A stretch of 61,224 bases of DNA, from contig JAFUNA010000024.1 of NCBI GenBank assembly GCA_017473165.1, positions 1 through 61,224 of the forward strand, read 5' to 3'. Shown one piece after another: positions 1 through 8,455 of the stretch (position 1 is the stretch's first letter; each line of letters opens with the position of its first letter). The DNA comes from Clostridia bacterium. Its GTDB lineage: Bacteria > Bacillota > Clostridia > Oscillospirales > Acutalibacteraceae. The notes below the pieces were generated by a model that was not told the DNA's origin, did no database searches, and saw nothing but the letters and a program-made list of their open reading frames with translations. The position numbers and the translations under genes are program-made.

Positions 1-303
1 AACCTGATGCATATAATTTGAAGATGTTTCGGCATTCCCGTTATAAAAGCCTAAATCACTGAGCCAGCCTATAAACTCGTCATTATATCCGCTGTTGTCA
101 TCGGAAATAATCGAGAGATATCTGAATTTGCAGGGTAAACCTCCCGCTTCCGTTTTTTCTTCGCTGCTTACCATTGCCGCAGGAAACAGATAAAATTCGG
201 ACTCATCACCGACATATCTCTGCACGTTTGCACGCTTATCTTCAAGAATTCCGCAAACGGTATAGGTTTTATTAACCTCTGAATTCTGCTTTATACGGTG
301 GTT
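1..303 (-). pseudogene. Truncated extracytoplasmic permease-like fragment
   Basis: An uninterrupted minus-strand frame runs off the left edge of the window and is stopped on its N-terminal side by a TAG at 304-306. No start codon with a ribosome site precedes it, so the visible 101 codons look like the inside of a longer protein whose front is missing. Legible pieces include TYTVCGILEDK, then ESEFYLFPAAMV, then LSIISDDNSGYNDEF. This alternation resembles the large extracytoplasmic domain of FtsX/MacB-type ABC permeases, but the family call is an inference. Codon usage is coding-like. It is followed on its truncated side by a set of hairpins, consistent with a recombination scar. It could be a gene cut by rearrangement or by an assembly break. 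Confidence 0.4.
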
Positions 304-306
304 CTA

Positions 307-923
307 CTGTGGTTGCATCTGTTCCACCACATTGGAGAAATCCGAACTTAATGCCAATCGGCAATGGGTTCGGATTTTTATTTTTATGCTAGACATCAGT
401 TTTTGATTTTGAAGTGAAAATTAAGTTTTAAGACCTTTGTTAATATTCTATATGGTATCAAAAATCAGCTCATGAGTTTCATTTGATCGTACAGTTTGGA
501 GTGTTTGTATCGCAGTCCCTTTCTGCTCCGGCTTGATAGTTTTTCGGGATTCTGCCCAAATTTTGAAATGGGTATAAAAAAAGCCGACCTCAACGCATAA
601 CGTCAAAATCGGCTTTGATTATTGAATTGTGGGGATAAATGATATAAAAATACCGAAATTAATGCAGTTAAGCACCAATTTCGGATGTTTTTGGTTGTTA
701 AATTACGAAAAAATCACAAAATCAAGGTTATAAAGCTATATTTTGACATAGGAAAACCGCCTTGACATAAATCAAAGCGGTTTATGGTGTGTGTTTGGTT
801 GTTTGGCAGGCGTGGCGTACTCCTGCATCTCTCGGGTTGCCCCTGTCGTTACCATCGGCGTGTGGATGCCACGAAATTGTCCACCTCAAACAACCATTCC
901 TACCCTATTACATTGTAACAGAT
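307..923. other. Gene-free AT-rich stretch with four hairpins and one GC-rich patch
   Basis: No convincing gene is seen. Four stem-loops lie at 338-377, 580-616, 653-684 and 754-783, most followed by short T-runs. A GC-rich patch at about 805-882 is bounded by the inverted pair CGTGGC/GCCACG and stands out from its AT-rich surroundings. A minus-strand frame of about 37 codons ending at 465 has some coding flavour but no start or recognisable family. The whole stretch looks like accumulated ends of decayed accessory genes. Confidence 0.5.
338..381. terminator. Nested stem-loop with T-tract
   Basis: AAATCCGAAC at 338-347 pairs with GTTCGGATTT at 368-377 and is followed by a T-run. A second small stem (TGCC/GGCA, 352-363) sits inside the loop. 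It lies next to the broken permease fragment and may be a terminator of a lost gene. Confidence 0.5.
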
Positions 924-1301
924 TTATTCTCTTTTGTAAAGAATTTTTTTCGTGCGAAGATAACGATTAAATCTTTTATCTTCAACTTTCAAAAATGTGA
1001 TAACAGAATTTTTATATTCTTTAGGGTCTGATGAGGTTTTAAGTCGAAGAATAATCTGATAGTTTTTTCCATTATCTTCAATATGTTTAAGAACAAAAGC
1101 TGTGTTTGGCTTGTTAGCTTCAAGAATATAATCGGGATTTTTAACTATTTCTTCAATGTAGGAAAAATATCTTTCATAATCGTTAGGATGATGATCCTTG
1201 ATGTGTGCAATTTGTGTGTCTGTAATAATTACCTCGTCCGTAGTGATATCTTCAGTTACACATTTATATTTTTCAATGTCGATTTTTCCGATACTATGCA
1301 C
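924..1301 (-). CDS. PBECR2-type (barnase/EndoU/colicin/RelE-like) nuclease domain protein
   Basis: The 125-residue product carries ITDTQIAHIKDHHPNDYERY followed by IVKNPDYILEANKPNTAFVL and a basic C-terminus. That order (His-rich helix, NPDYI, a Lys/Asn-rich strand, then TFLKV) matches PBECR2, a domain usually found at the C-terminus of phage structural or effector proteins and predicted to cleave RNA. Here it stands almost alone. The only available start is GTG at 1299-1301 with no good ribosome site, and the frame stays open upstream to a TGA at 1362-1364. A different upstream frame (about 1336-1430) also reads like protein. I therefore suspect the tail of a longer phage protein broken by a frameshift. 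The domain call is fairly secure; function as an active toxin is not. Confidence 0.6.
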   Translation of the reverse strand: MHSIGKIDIEKYKCVTEDITTDEVIITDTQIAHIKDHHPNDYERYFSYIEEIVKNPDYILEANKPNTAFVLKHIEDNGKNYQIILRLKTSSDPKEYKNSVITFLKVEDKRFNRYLRTKKILYKRE

Positions 1302-1523
1302 ACTACCAACTGCCGTTTCTGATTTCTTTTGGATTATCTCGTTATACTTATGTTTAAATGTTCAAAACCATAAATTACAAAGCCGGTTTCAACAATTGCT
1401 GTTGCAAGCACGTTAAAGATAACATTGAATCAAGCTCTTGTATAGGAAAGAGGTTGAACAGAAAAGAATATGTCAGGTTGTATTGAATACTATATGTAAT
1501 CTGTCTGAACACCGAAAAAAGTT

Positions 1524-1552
1524 AGAGGGAACGCTTTGAAGGCGTTCCCTCT
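1524..1552 (-). terminator. Terminator of the GH2/GPH operon
   Basis: AGAGGGAACGC and GCGTTCCCTCT form an 11-bp perfect stem with a 7-nt loop. On the minus strand it is followed by a T-run, 30 nt past the GH2 stop codon. Confidence 0.8.
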
Positions 1553-1580
1553 GCTGCATATTCAATATAATGGAGGAAGA

Positions 1581-3827
1581 TTATTCCGGCTTTTTAATCT
1601 GATTGAGAGCTGCGTTCATTTCAAGAAGCTGCTCCTTTGTGAACTTGATGCCTGCCGTGCCGAGAAGCGAGGTGAGTCTGATAACGGTGAATCCGTTCAT
1701 CATCTGAAGCATGCCTTCGTTCATTTCGAAGCCTGCAAACTCGTTTTTGCCTTCGCCGCCGCCGACGGTCATCAGCCTTTTCAAGATGCTGCCGAAAAAC
1801 TGCATTCCTTCAGGCGAACTCATGATATCGCCCATCTTGTCGTTGAGTGAGAAATAGCCGTCACGCTCCGTGATGTCAAACCAGTTGAGAACAGCTCCCT
1901 TTTCTTTGAGTCTGTAATCCTCGTTGAAGGTTTCAACCTTGCGGATAAAGCTTTCGTCGGTGCATTCGCCTGCAACCGCAACAAGCTTTGTTTCGGCACT
2001 CACGGGAACATCAAAATAGAAGAAATGCTCTGCACTTGCCTTCTTGCCGAGGCTTTCACCGTTAACAAAAAGCTCAACCTCGGGCTGATTTGAGTAAACC
2101 GTAACCTTTGTTACTTCCTCAACACGGTCAACATAACGCTTGCCGCATATGTGAACAAAGGGGTCATCGGAAAGCCATGCCTTGTATGCGTAGAAGGAGT
2201 CTTTTTTATACTTACGGTCAAAGGTGACAAGACCCTTGTGGTTCTGTCCGTTTTCGCCGCCCTCGCTTCTTGCGTCTGCACCGAAGTCAAACATATTCCA
2301 GACGTGAGTTGCCCAGATGTAGGGACGGGTGAAGAGCTGCTTTATGAGTTCTTCGTGGTAATATGCCTGATATTCTTCGGTGTAGTCACCCTGTGTGGGC
2401 TTTGAGGTGTGCCAGTTGAGAGCTTCGCAGCCGTATTCGCTCATGCCGACGGGGATATTGGGGAATTTGGCGTGGAAAGCATCAAACCAGGGACCGTTCA
2501 TTGATGTGTCGCCGCCGTACCAGCCGAAATAGTGGTTATGGGAAACAACATCGGGAATCTGGATATAGGGGTCATCCATGCTGCACATTGAAACAACGGC
2601 GATGGTTGTGAGTCTTGTTTTGTCCATTTCGTGGCAGAGGTCATTGAGAATTCTGTGGTTTTCAAGAAGGTCATCATCCGAGCCTGCCATTGAAATTTCG
2701 TTTGAAAGTCCCCAGACAACGATTGAGGGGTGGTTGTAGTTCTGTGTGATAAGCTCCCTCATCTGGGAGATTGTGTTTTCTCTGCCGCCCGCCATGTGCT
2801 TTGAAATATAGGGAATTTCTGCCCAGATTACAAGGCCCTTTTCGTCGCAGAGGTTATAGAAATATTGGTCGTGCTGATAGTGGGCAAGTCTGATTGTTGT
2901 TGCACCGACCTCGCAGATAAGCTCAATATCCTCTTCATGATGCTCGGGAAGAAGAGCGTTACCGATTCCCCATCTGTCCTGATGTCTTGAAACACCGCGG
3001 AGGGGATAGGATTCGCCGTTGAGGAAGAAGCCCTTTTCGGGGTCAATCTTGAATGTTCTGCAGCCGAAGCGGGTGCTTACGTTGTCAAGAACATCATCGC
3101 CTGCCATGAGTTTAACCTCAAGGGTGTAGAGATAGGGGTCTTTTCTGCCGTTCCAGAGGTGAACGTTCTTGATTTCAAGAGAAGCGGTTTTGTTTGAAAC
3201 ATCCTTGTATTCCTCTGCAACAACGTTGCCTTCTGCATCCTTTACGGTATAAACAAGGGTCTGTGCTTCCATTTCGTCGGTAACATAAACCTCAACCTCT
3301 GCCTTTGCGTCTGCACCTTCGATAACGGGAGTTACCTTAACGCCGCTGCCGCCGTAATAATCGAGGTCAAAGTGAGAATTGCTGACTGCGATAATGTTGA
3401 CATCTCTGTAAAGTCCGCCGTAGAAGGTAAAGTCTGCCATCTGGGGATAAACTTCTTCGTTGGGGCTGTTGTCAACGGTGATTGCAATGAGAGTTTTGAT
3501 GCCGATTTCCTTTGTGATGTCAACTCTCCAGGTTGAATAGCCGCCGTCATGGTGAGCAAGCTTTTTGCCGTTGACGTAAACATCTGCGGAGGAATTTGCA
3601 CCGTTTATTTCAAGATAGTATTTGTCTGCCTCGGGAATTTCCTCTCTGTCAAGCTCCTTGACGTAGCAGCAGGTGCCTCTGTAGTAGTCGTTGCCGCCGT
3701 CCTGACCGTCGATTGCGTTCCAGGTATGGGGAAGGTTGACAAAGTTCCATTTTTCGGGAATTGCCGAGGGAATTTCAGCTTCCTTGGCAAAAGCCCATTT
3801 TCTGTTGATATTTATAATTTTTCTCAT
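1581..3827 (-). CDS. Glycoside hydrolase family 2 (beta-galactosidase type)
   Basis: This 748-residue enzyme should hydrolyse a terminal beta-linked sugar, most likely beta-galactoside, in the cytoplasm, since no signal peptide is seen. The order is a sugar-binding jelly-roll (about 1-180), an immunoglobulin-like domain (about 180-260), and a TIM barrel (about 265-560). The acid/base is Glu377 in WGLSNEIS and the nucleophile Glu464 in GMSEYG, both intact. The last roughly 100 residues (FDITERDGYFSLNDKMGD onward) form a small helical C-terminal extension seen in some Clostridia glycosidases. The start has AGGAGA just upstream. It lies 25 nt behind the GPH symporter gene and shares its promoter, so transport and hydrolysis of one glycoside are probably coupled. 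Beta-glucuronidase is a less likely alternative. Confidence 0.85.
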   Translation of the reverse strand: MRKIININRKWAFAKEAEIPSAIPEKWNFVNLPHTWNAIDGQDGGNDYYRGTCCYVKELDREEIPEADKYYLEINGANSSADVYVNGKKLAHHDGGYSTWRVDITKEIGIKTLIAITVDNSPNEEVYPQMADFTFYGGLYRDVNIIAVSNSHFDLDYYGGSGVKVTPVIEGADAKAEVEVYVTDEMEAQTLVYTVKDAEGNVVAEEYKDVSNKTASLEIKNVHLWNGRKDPYLYTLEVKLMAGDDVLDNVSTRFGCRTFKIDPEKGFFLNGESYPLRGVSRHQDRWGIGNALLPEHHEEDIELICEVGATTIRLAHYQHDQYFYNLCDEKGLVIWAEIPYISKHMAGGRENTISQMRELITQNYNHPSIVVWGLSNEISMAGSDDDLLENHRILNDLCHEMDKTRLTTIAVVSMCSMDDPYIQIPDVVSHNHYFGWYGGDTSMNGPWFDAFHAKFPNIPVGMSEYGCEALNWHTSKPTQGDYTEEYQAYYHEELIKQLFTRPYIWATHVWNMFDFGADARSEGGENGQNHKGLVTFDRKYKKDSFYAYKAWLSDDPFVHICGKRYVDRVEEVTKVTVYSNQPEVELFVNGESLGKKASAEHFFYFDVPVSAETKLVAVAGECTDESFIRKVETFNEDYRLKEKGAVLNWFDITERDGYFSLNDKMGDIMSSPEGMQFFGSILKRLMTVGGGEGKNEFAGFEMNEGMLQMMNGFTVIRLTSLLGTAGIKFTKEQLLEMNAALNQIKKPE

Positions 3828-3852
3828 AAATTTTCTCCTGTATTTCCTGTGA

Positions 3853-5391
3853 TTATTCAGCGGTTACCGTTTCTGCGGAATGTCTTTCTTCAAGCTCCTT
3901 GTTCATCTTATCAAGAGTTTTCTTGTCAAGGTTGTAAACAACAGCAATGCCGATAAACTGAACCACTGCACTGAAAAGGTAAAGACCTGCAACAAGCCAG
4001 CACATATTGTGAGATGTTTCAAAGCTCTGTCCGATTGTGCCGAGCTCGGATTCATAGCCGAGAACGCCCATTATCAGAAGAACGATTGAGGGGCCTACGC
4101 CCTGTGCGAGCTTACGGAAGAAGGAATGAAGCGAATAAACCGTACCTTCTTCACGGGTGTTGAATTTCCATTCGTTATAGTCGATTGCGTCAGCCATCAT
4201 TGCCCATGAAACGCAGGTGTAAACGCCCATGCCGATGCCGAAGGCAACAAGACCTGCAAGGTAAACGATGAGAGCGGTATCTCTGTTTTCGATTGTGGGG
4301 AATATCAGCATGATGATGCCGCCGATAACCGATACTGCAGTGCCGGCAACGGCTGCTTCTTTTTTGCCGAATTTGTTAACGAGCTTTTTGATGAAGGGAA
4401 GGAAAAGAACCATGGGAAGGAAGCCGATCATCTGAACAACGCCCGACATTGAAGCCTTGTTGAAATAGGTTGCAAACATGATTGTGTTTGCGGTTGTTGC
4501 GGACTGCATTCCGAGGAACATACCCATTGCAGCGATTGTTGCACCGACTGCGGGGCGGTTTTTCATGAATTTGCCGAAGGATTTGATTATGTTGAATTTT
4601 TCTCCGCCTTCGTTTGTCTTAACGGAGTTTTCGTCAACACGGATTGTGATGCTCTTAATCATAAACATGAATGCGATGAAGCCGAGAATGCCCATGATAA
4701 GTGCAGCCCAGAAAACACGCTCGCCGAGAAGGGTTTCAAACTGTTTGCCCGTGAGGGGGTCAAGAACGGCATCGCCGATTTTGTATGCTTCGCCTGTTAA
4801 GGGGTTGGTGTGATAGTTGCCTGTTCCGTCATAGGTAACCTTCTGCCAGATAAGCATGGGAAGAATAATCATGGGGATAATGTTGCCGAACATGGAGCCG
4901 ATGCTACGCCAGGTTGAAAGCTGTGCACGTTCACCGCTGTCTTCGGTAATGAGTGAAAGCATTGAGCCGTAGGGAACGTTTGCAACGGTATAGCAGGCAT
5001 CCCAGATTATGTATCCGAGAATGAAGAGGATTGCCTTAACAACAACGCTTGCGTTGGGGAAGGGAAGGAAAACCGCCGCACCCGCAACAAGCAGACCGCA
5101 GGCACCGACAAAGATATACATCTTGAATTTTCCCATTTTATATTTTCTCTTATCATTGTCGATAAGGTTGCCGATGAGGGGATCGTTAACTGCGTCCCAA
5201 ATCTGAACAAGCAGCAGCAAAGCCGACAAAAGACCTGTTTCCATCATCATGTAGACCAGCCAGAAGGTCTGAACCGTGCCCTTGAGAGCAAAGCTCATGT
5301 TGCAGCCGAAGTCGCCTGCAGCGTAAGCGAGTTTGTCCGGCATACCGAATTTACGGCAGCCGTTTGAATCCAATGTTGCCTGTTTCTTCAT
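3853..5391 (-). CDS. GPH-family sugar:cation symporter (MelB-like)
   Basis: A polytopic membrane protein of about 512 residues with twelve hydrophobic segments. The N-terminal KLAYAAGDFGCNMSFAL and the following DAVNDPLIGNLIDN are signatures of the glycoside-pentoside-hexuronide:cation symporters, which import a glycoside with Na+ or H+. I place the start at 5391 because GAGGAAAT sits 6 nt upstream. An in-frame ATG at 5412 lacks a ribosome site. It is the first gene of a two-gene operon with the GH2 enzyme. Its promoter faces an AraC regulator. Substrate identity cannot be read from the sequence, but the GH2 partner suggests a beta-galactoside-type sugar. Confidence 0.88.
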   Translation of the reverse strand: MKKQATLDSNGCRKFGMPDKLAYAAGDFGCNMSFALKGTVQTFWLVYMMMETGLLSALLLLVQIWDAVNDPLIGNLIDNDKRKYKMGKFKMYIFVGACGLLVAGAAVFLPFPNASVVVKAILFILGYIIWDACYTVANVPYGSMLSLITEDSGERAQLSTWRSIGSMFGNIIPMIILPMLIWQKVTYDGTGNYHTNPLTGEAYKIGDAVLDPLTGKQFETLLGERVFWAALIMGILGFIAFMFMIKSITIRVDENSVKTNEGGEKFNIIKSFGKFMKNRPAVGATIAAMGMFLGMQSATTANTIMFATYFNKASMSGVVQMIGFLPMVLFLPFIKKLVNKFGKKEAAVAGTAVSVIGGIIMLIFPTIENRDTALIVYLAGLVAFGIGMGVYTCVSWAMMADAIDYNEWKFNTREEGTVYSLHSFFRKLAQGVGPSIVLLIMGVLGYESELGTIGQSFETSHNMCWLVAGLYLFSAVVQFIGIAVVYNLDKKTLDKMNKELEERHSAETVTAE

Positions 5392-5433
5392 TGAAATTTC
5401 CTCAACTTTCATAGTTTTTGGTTTTTCGGTAGA

Positions 5434-5458
5434 ATTATATTTGTTCGAAATGACGAAC
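5434..5458 (-). promoter_or_regulatory. Activator-type promoter with inverted repeat, GPH/GH2 operon
   Basis: On the minus strand a TATAAT -10 lies at 5439-5434. Immediately upstream is an inverted repeat GTTCG-N6-CGAAC (5443-5458) covering the spacer and the edge of the -35 region, and no good -35 is present. This is the arrangement expected for an activator-dependent promoter; the divergent AraC protein is the natural candidate. Confidence 0.5.
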
Positions 5459-5539
5459 CTTTCATTCTTATTTTATATGATATATCGGATTTCCGTTATG
5501 ATTATTTTTGCATTTTTGAGTAAAATTTTTTGATATCTA

Positions 5540-5568
5540 TTGAAATTTTCCAAAAATTGTACAATAAT
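5540..5568 (+). promoter_or_regulatory. Promoter of the AraC regulator gene
   Basis: TTGAAA at 5540-5545 and AATAAT at 5563-5568 are separated by 17 nt. The gene start follows after about 37 nt with a GGGAGGG ribosome site. Confidence 0.6.
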
Positions 5569-5605
5569 ATAGGTGTAAAATGAATTTATTCGGGAGGGAT
5601 AAATA

Positions 5606-6829
5606 ATGTTTTATAATGCGGAGCTCGAATTTTTGAAGAAATTGCTGAAAAATCTGAATATAGAATTCAACGAAACCGTTGAAGGTGAGCCTCTGCCCGA
5701 AAAGCTTGACAAAGGCATAAGAGAGTATCTTAAGCTTGACGAGGATTACGGCAGACTTTTTGCCGATTTGCACATGAAGCTTGCACCGAATACAATTTAT
5801 AAAATAACCGACGGTTTTTATTGCCGTTACATTATGTTTATTCTTCCCGACACGGAGAAAAAAACGGCTTTTATTGTCGGACCGTATCTTAACTCCGAAA
5901 TAACAAGGCAGATGATGATAAACTCGCAGGAAAAATATAATGTATCCGAAACTCTCACGGGGCATTTGATAAAATATTACGGAAATCTGTCATGCATCAA
6001 AGAGGAAAGGATGCTTTTTGGTGTTTGCAACACTCTTGGCGAGGTTATGTGGGGCAGCATGGATAATTTTACGGTTGAAAACGAAATAAAATATCTTCCC
6101 GAGGAGCTTGCGGAGGATGTTGTAAGCAGCTTCAAGGCAAAATCCGACGATGCTCTGCTTTCAATCAGAATTCTTGAGGAGCGTTATGATGCGGAGCGTC
6201 GGATGATGCAGGCGGTATCGCAGGGCATGAGCCACAAGGTTGAGCAGATGTTGAATAACGCCACAAGTCTGATTTTTGAAAAGCGGGCGGATGACCCTGT
6301 CAGAAACCTGAAAAACTATCTGATTATAACCAACACTCTCATGCGTAAGGCGGCGGAGCAGGGCTCGGTGCACCCATACTATATAGACGGGCTTTCGTCG
6401 GAATTTGCAAAGAAGATTGAAAAAATAAAAACCGCCACAGAGGGCGGCGAGCTTATTCGTGAGATGGCAAGAAAATACTGTGCTCTCGTAAAGCGGCACT
6501 CGATGAAAAATTTTTCTCTGCCTGTGCAGAAGGTTATGACGCTGATTGATACCGACCTTGCGGCTGACCTGACGTTGAGAAGGCTTGCGTCGCTGATTAA
6601 CGTCAACGCAAGCTATCTTTCGGCACTTTTCAAGAAAGAAACGGGCAAGCCGCTGACGGAATACGTTACGAGAAAGCGGGTTGAGCACGCAGCGTATCTT
6701 CTTCGCTCAACCTCAATGCAGGTGCAGACCGTTGCCCAGCAATGCGGAATTCTTGACGTTAACTATTTTGCGAAAATGTTTAAACGCTACACGGGCAAAA
6801 CTCCCAAAGAATACAGGGAAGGGATTTAA
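5606..6829 (+). CDS. AraC-family transcriptional regulator
   Basis: The 407-residue protein ends in a typical AraC double helix-turn-helix (about 305-405), with LRRLASLINVNASYLSALFK as the first motif and DVNYFAKMFKRYTGKTPKEY as the second. The first 300 residues have no familiar sugar cupin; they look like a mixed alpha/beta sensory region plus a helical segment (about 160-290) that may dimerise. It is divergent from the GPH-GH2 operon and probably activates it when the sugar is present. GGGAGGG lies 9 nt before the start. Its stop codon overlaps that of the convergent deacetylase gene by 4 nt. Confidence 0.88.
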   Translation: MFYNAELEFLKKLLKNLNIEFNETVEGEPLPEKLDKGIREYLKLDEDYGRLFADLHMKLAPNTIYKITDGFYCRYIMFILPDTEKKTAFIVGPYLNSEITRQMMINSQEKYNVSETLTGHLIKYYGNLSCIKEERMLFGVCNTLGEVMWGSMDNFTVENEIKYLPEELAEDVVSSFKAKSDDALLSIRILEERYDAERRMMQAVSQGMSHKVEQMLNNATSLIFEKRADDPVRNLKNYLIITNTLMRKAAEQGSVHPYYIDGLSSEFAKKIEKIKTATEGGELIREMARKYCALVKRHSMKNFSLPVQKVMTLIDTDLAADLTLRRLASLINVNASYLSALFKKETGKPLTEYVTRKRVEHAAYLLRSTSMQVQTVAQQCGILDVNYFAKMFKRYTGKTPKEYREGI

Positions 6830-7743
6830 ACCTTAAGCTCCGTCAATGCTTTGAATTCATATCCGTTTTGTCTTGCCCAATCGATGATGTTGCCGAGAGC
6901 GGCGGCGTTATCGGGCGAAACGGAGTGGAGAAGCAGGATTGCACCGGGATGCAGTCTTGATGTTACGGTTTCAAAGGCATAATCTTTGCCCTTTGTTTTG
7001 CTTACGTCCCAGTCCGCATATGCGCTTGACCAGAATACGCTTGTGTAGCCCATGGAGTGGACAAGCTCAAGGGCGTTTTCGGTGTAGCAGCCTTCGGGAA
7101 AACGGAAAAAGCTTGAGGTGTAGCCGAAGTTTTCACGAAGGTAATTGTCGCATTCCAGAATTTCATCTGCCATCCGCTGACGGTCAATTTCGGCAAAATT
7201 GGGGTGTTTTGCGGAATGGTTTCCCACAATATGACCCTCTTTTATCATCCGTGCGATAAGCTCGGGTGAATTTTTGATGTGCTCGAGGGTGCAGAAAAAT
7301 GCGGCGGGCACTTTCTTTTCTTTCAGAGTGTCAAGCACATCATCCGTGTAGCCGTTTTCCCAGCCGCAGTCAAAGGTGAGATAAATAACCTTTTCGGCGG
7401 CTTTTGTGTCATAGCATACCGCTTTGTAGCCCGTGCTTTCGAAATAACTCTGGGTGCTTTTTGAGATTTCGTGGGGAATTCCGTTTTTTGCAACACCGAA
7501 GCTGTGCTCTTTTTTTTCGTTTGAAATTCCTCTTGTGTTTTGAGGGTCATTGACCGTAAAGCTTGCGGGAGAAAGGATTTTTCTGCCCGTAAGGGGAGAG
7601 GTTACGGAAATTTGTGTTCTGCTGTCCTCAACGGCTGCGGAGGCATCGGCATCGGTTTCTTCAAGAGCTCCTCTGCCCGAGCAGCCCGATAAAATCAGAA
7701 CAAGAGCAACCGATAAAATTAACATTTTCTTCAATTTATACAC
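6826..7743 (-). CDS. PdaA-like polysaccharide deacetylase lipoprotein
   Basis: A 305-residue lipoprotein: the signal peptide ends in the lipobox LSGC with Cys21. The NodB domain (about 115-300) shows YLTFDCGWENGYT, then HSAKHP (His176, His180 as metal ligands), RFPEG, FWSSAYADWD and LLLHSV. The motif TFDxGxENG with a single Asp125 is the PdaA variant, whose Bacillus member deacetylates N-acetylmuramic acid to make cortex muramic-delta-lactam. By family knowledge the likely substrate is peptidoglycan outside the membrane. It is transcribed away from the ECF sigma gene and could be under its control, but nothing in the sequence proves this. Confidence 0.85.
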   Translation of the reverse strand: MYKLKKMLILSVALVLILSGCSGRGALEETDADASAAVEDSRTQISVTSPLTGRKILSPASFTVNDPQNTRGISNEKKEHSFGVAKNGIPHEISKSTQSYFESTGYKAVCYDTKAAEKVIYLTFDCGWENGYTDDVLDTLKEKKVPAAFFCTLEHIKNSPELIARMIKEGHIVGNHSAKHPNFAEIDRQRMADEILECDNYLRENFGYTSSFFRFPEGCYTENALELVHSMGYTSVFWSSAYADWDVSKTKGKDYAFETVTSRLHPGAILLLHSVSPDNAAALGNIIDWARQNGYEFKALTELKV

Positions 7744-7843
7744 CTTGCTTTATTATATTTTGTATTGTATATTATATCCCGTGGAAATACTAAAATGAGT
7801 TGATATCGGTTTATGAAAAAAATTCAAATTTTTTTGAAATTGA

Positions 7844-7881
7844 TGCAACAAAAATGAAACATTGCGACACTTATTATACGA
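7844..7881 (+). promoter_or_regulatory. Possible ECF-type promoter before the sigma gene
   Basis: TGCAAC (7844-7849) with CGAC 15 nt downstream, and overlapping TGAAAC (7855-7860) with CGAG 18 nt downstream, resemble the AAC/CG elements used by Bacillus ECF sigma factors. No TTGACA/TATAAT promoter is obvious here. Self-regulation of the sigma gene is an inference. Confidence 0.35.
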
Positions 7882-7903
7882 GAGGTTGTTAGGGGGGAGG
7901 ATT

Positions 7904-8455
7904 TTGAGCGTTCAGATTGACGAACTCGTCACTCTTGCCAAAGAAGGCAGTGCCGAAGCGTTCGGCGAGCTATATGAGCTGTATTATAAAGAAATGTATT
8001 GCTACGCCTGCTGCGTTACGGGCAGCGAAAGCCTTGCGCAGGATGCGGTTTCGGATGCGGTGCTGTCTGCCTTCAAGCAGATAAAATCTCTCAAGAATGC
8101 CAAAGCGTTCAAGGGCTGGCTGTTCAAAATCCTTTGTGCAGCCTGCAAAAGATATTATACGGAAAGCGAAAAGAAAAAATCCATGGTCTATCTCGATGAC
8201 GAGGACGGGGGATTCACCGAGCCCGTAAGCTTTGAAAGCGTTGAGCTTTCGATTGAGCTGCGAAGTGCTCTTGATGCTCTTTCGGCACAGGAAAGAGAAA
8301 TTGTTTTGCTCAGCGTACTGGGTAACTACAAAAGCCACGAGATAGCGGATATTCTTGACTGCCCGTCGGCAACCGTGCGATCAAAGCTTAAGAGGTCGCT
8401 CAAAAAGCTTCGGTTTGTTCTCGACGGTGAAGAACAGGAAAGGAGGGTGTTATGA
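7904..8455 (+). CDS. ECF RNA polymerase sigma factor
   Basis: A sigma factor of about 183 residues. Region 2 (EAFGELYELYYKEMYCYA... DAVSDAVLSAFKQI) binds the -10 element, and region 4 (ALDALSAQEREIVLLSVLG... HEIADILDCPSATVRSKLKR) binds the -35. There is no region 1 or 3, as in ECF/group 4 sigmas. I choose a TTG start at 7904 because GGGGGGAGG lies 4 nt upstream; an ATG 42 nt earlier has no ribosome site. Its stop overlaps the start of the next gene (ATGA at 8452), so the two are translationally coupled, the usual arrangement for a sigma factor and its anti-sigma. Confidence 0.88.
   Translation: MSVQIDELVTLAKEGSAEAFGELYELYYKEMYCYACCVTGSESLAQDAVSDAVLSAFKQIKSLKNAKAFKGWLFKILCAACKRYYTESEKKKSMVYLDDEDGGFTEPVSFESVELSIELRSALDALSAQEREIVLLSVLGNYKSHEIADILDCPSATVRSKLKRSLKKLRFVLDGEEQERRVL

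Noticed and set aside
465-580. Minus-strand 37-codon frame
   Set aside because: No start, no family, and a competing frame is equally open; too weak to call.
789-1031. 80-codon plus-strand ORF
   Set aside because: Low-complexity C-terminus, overlaps the PBECR2 gene on the other strand, no SD.
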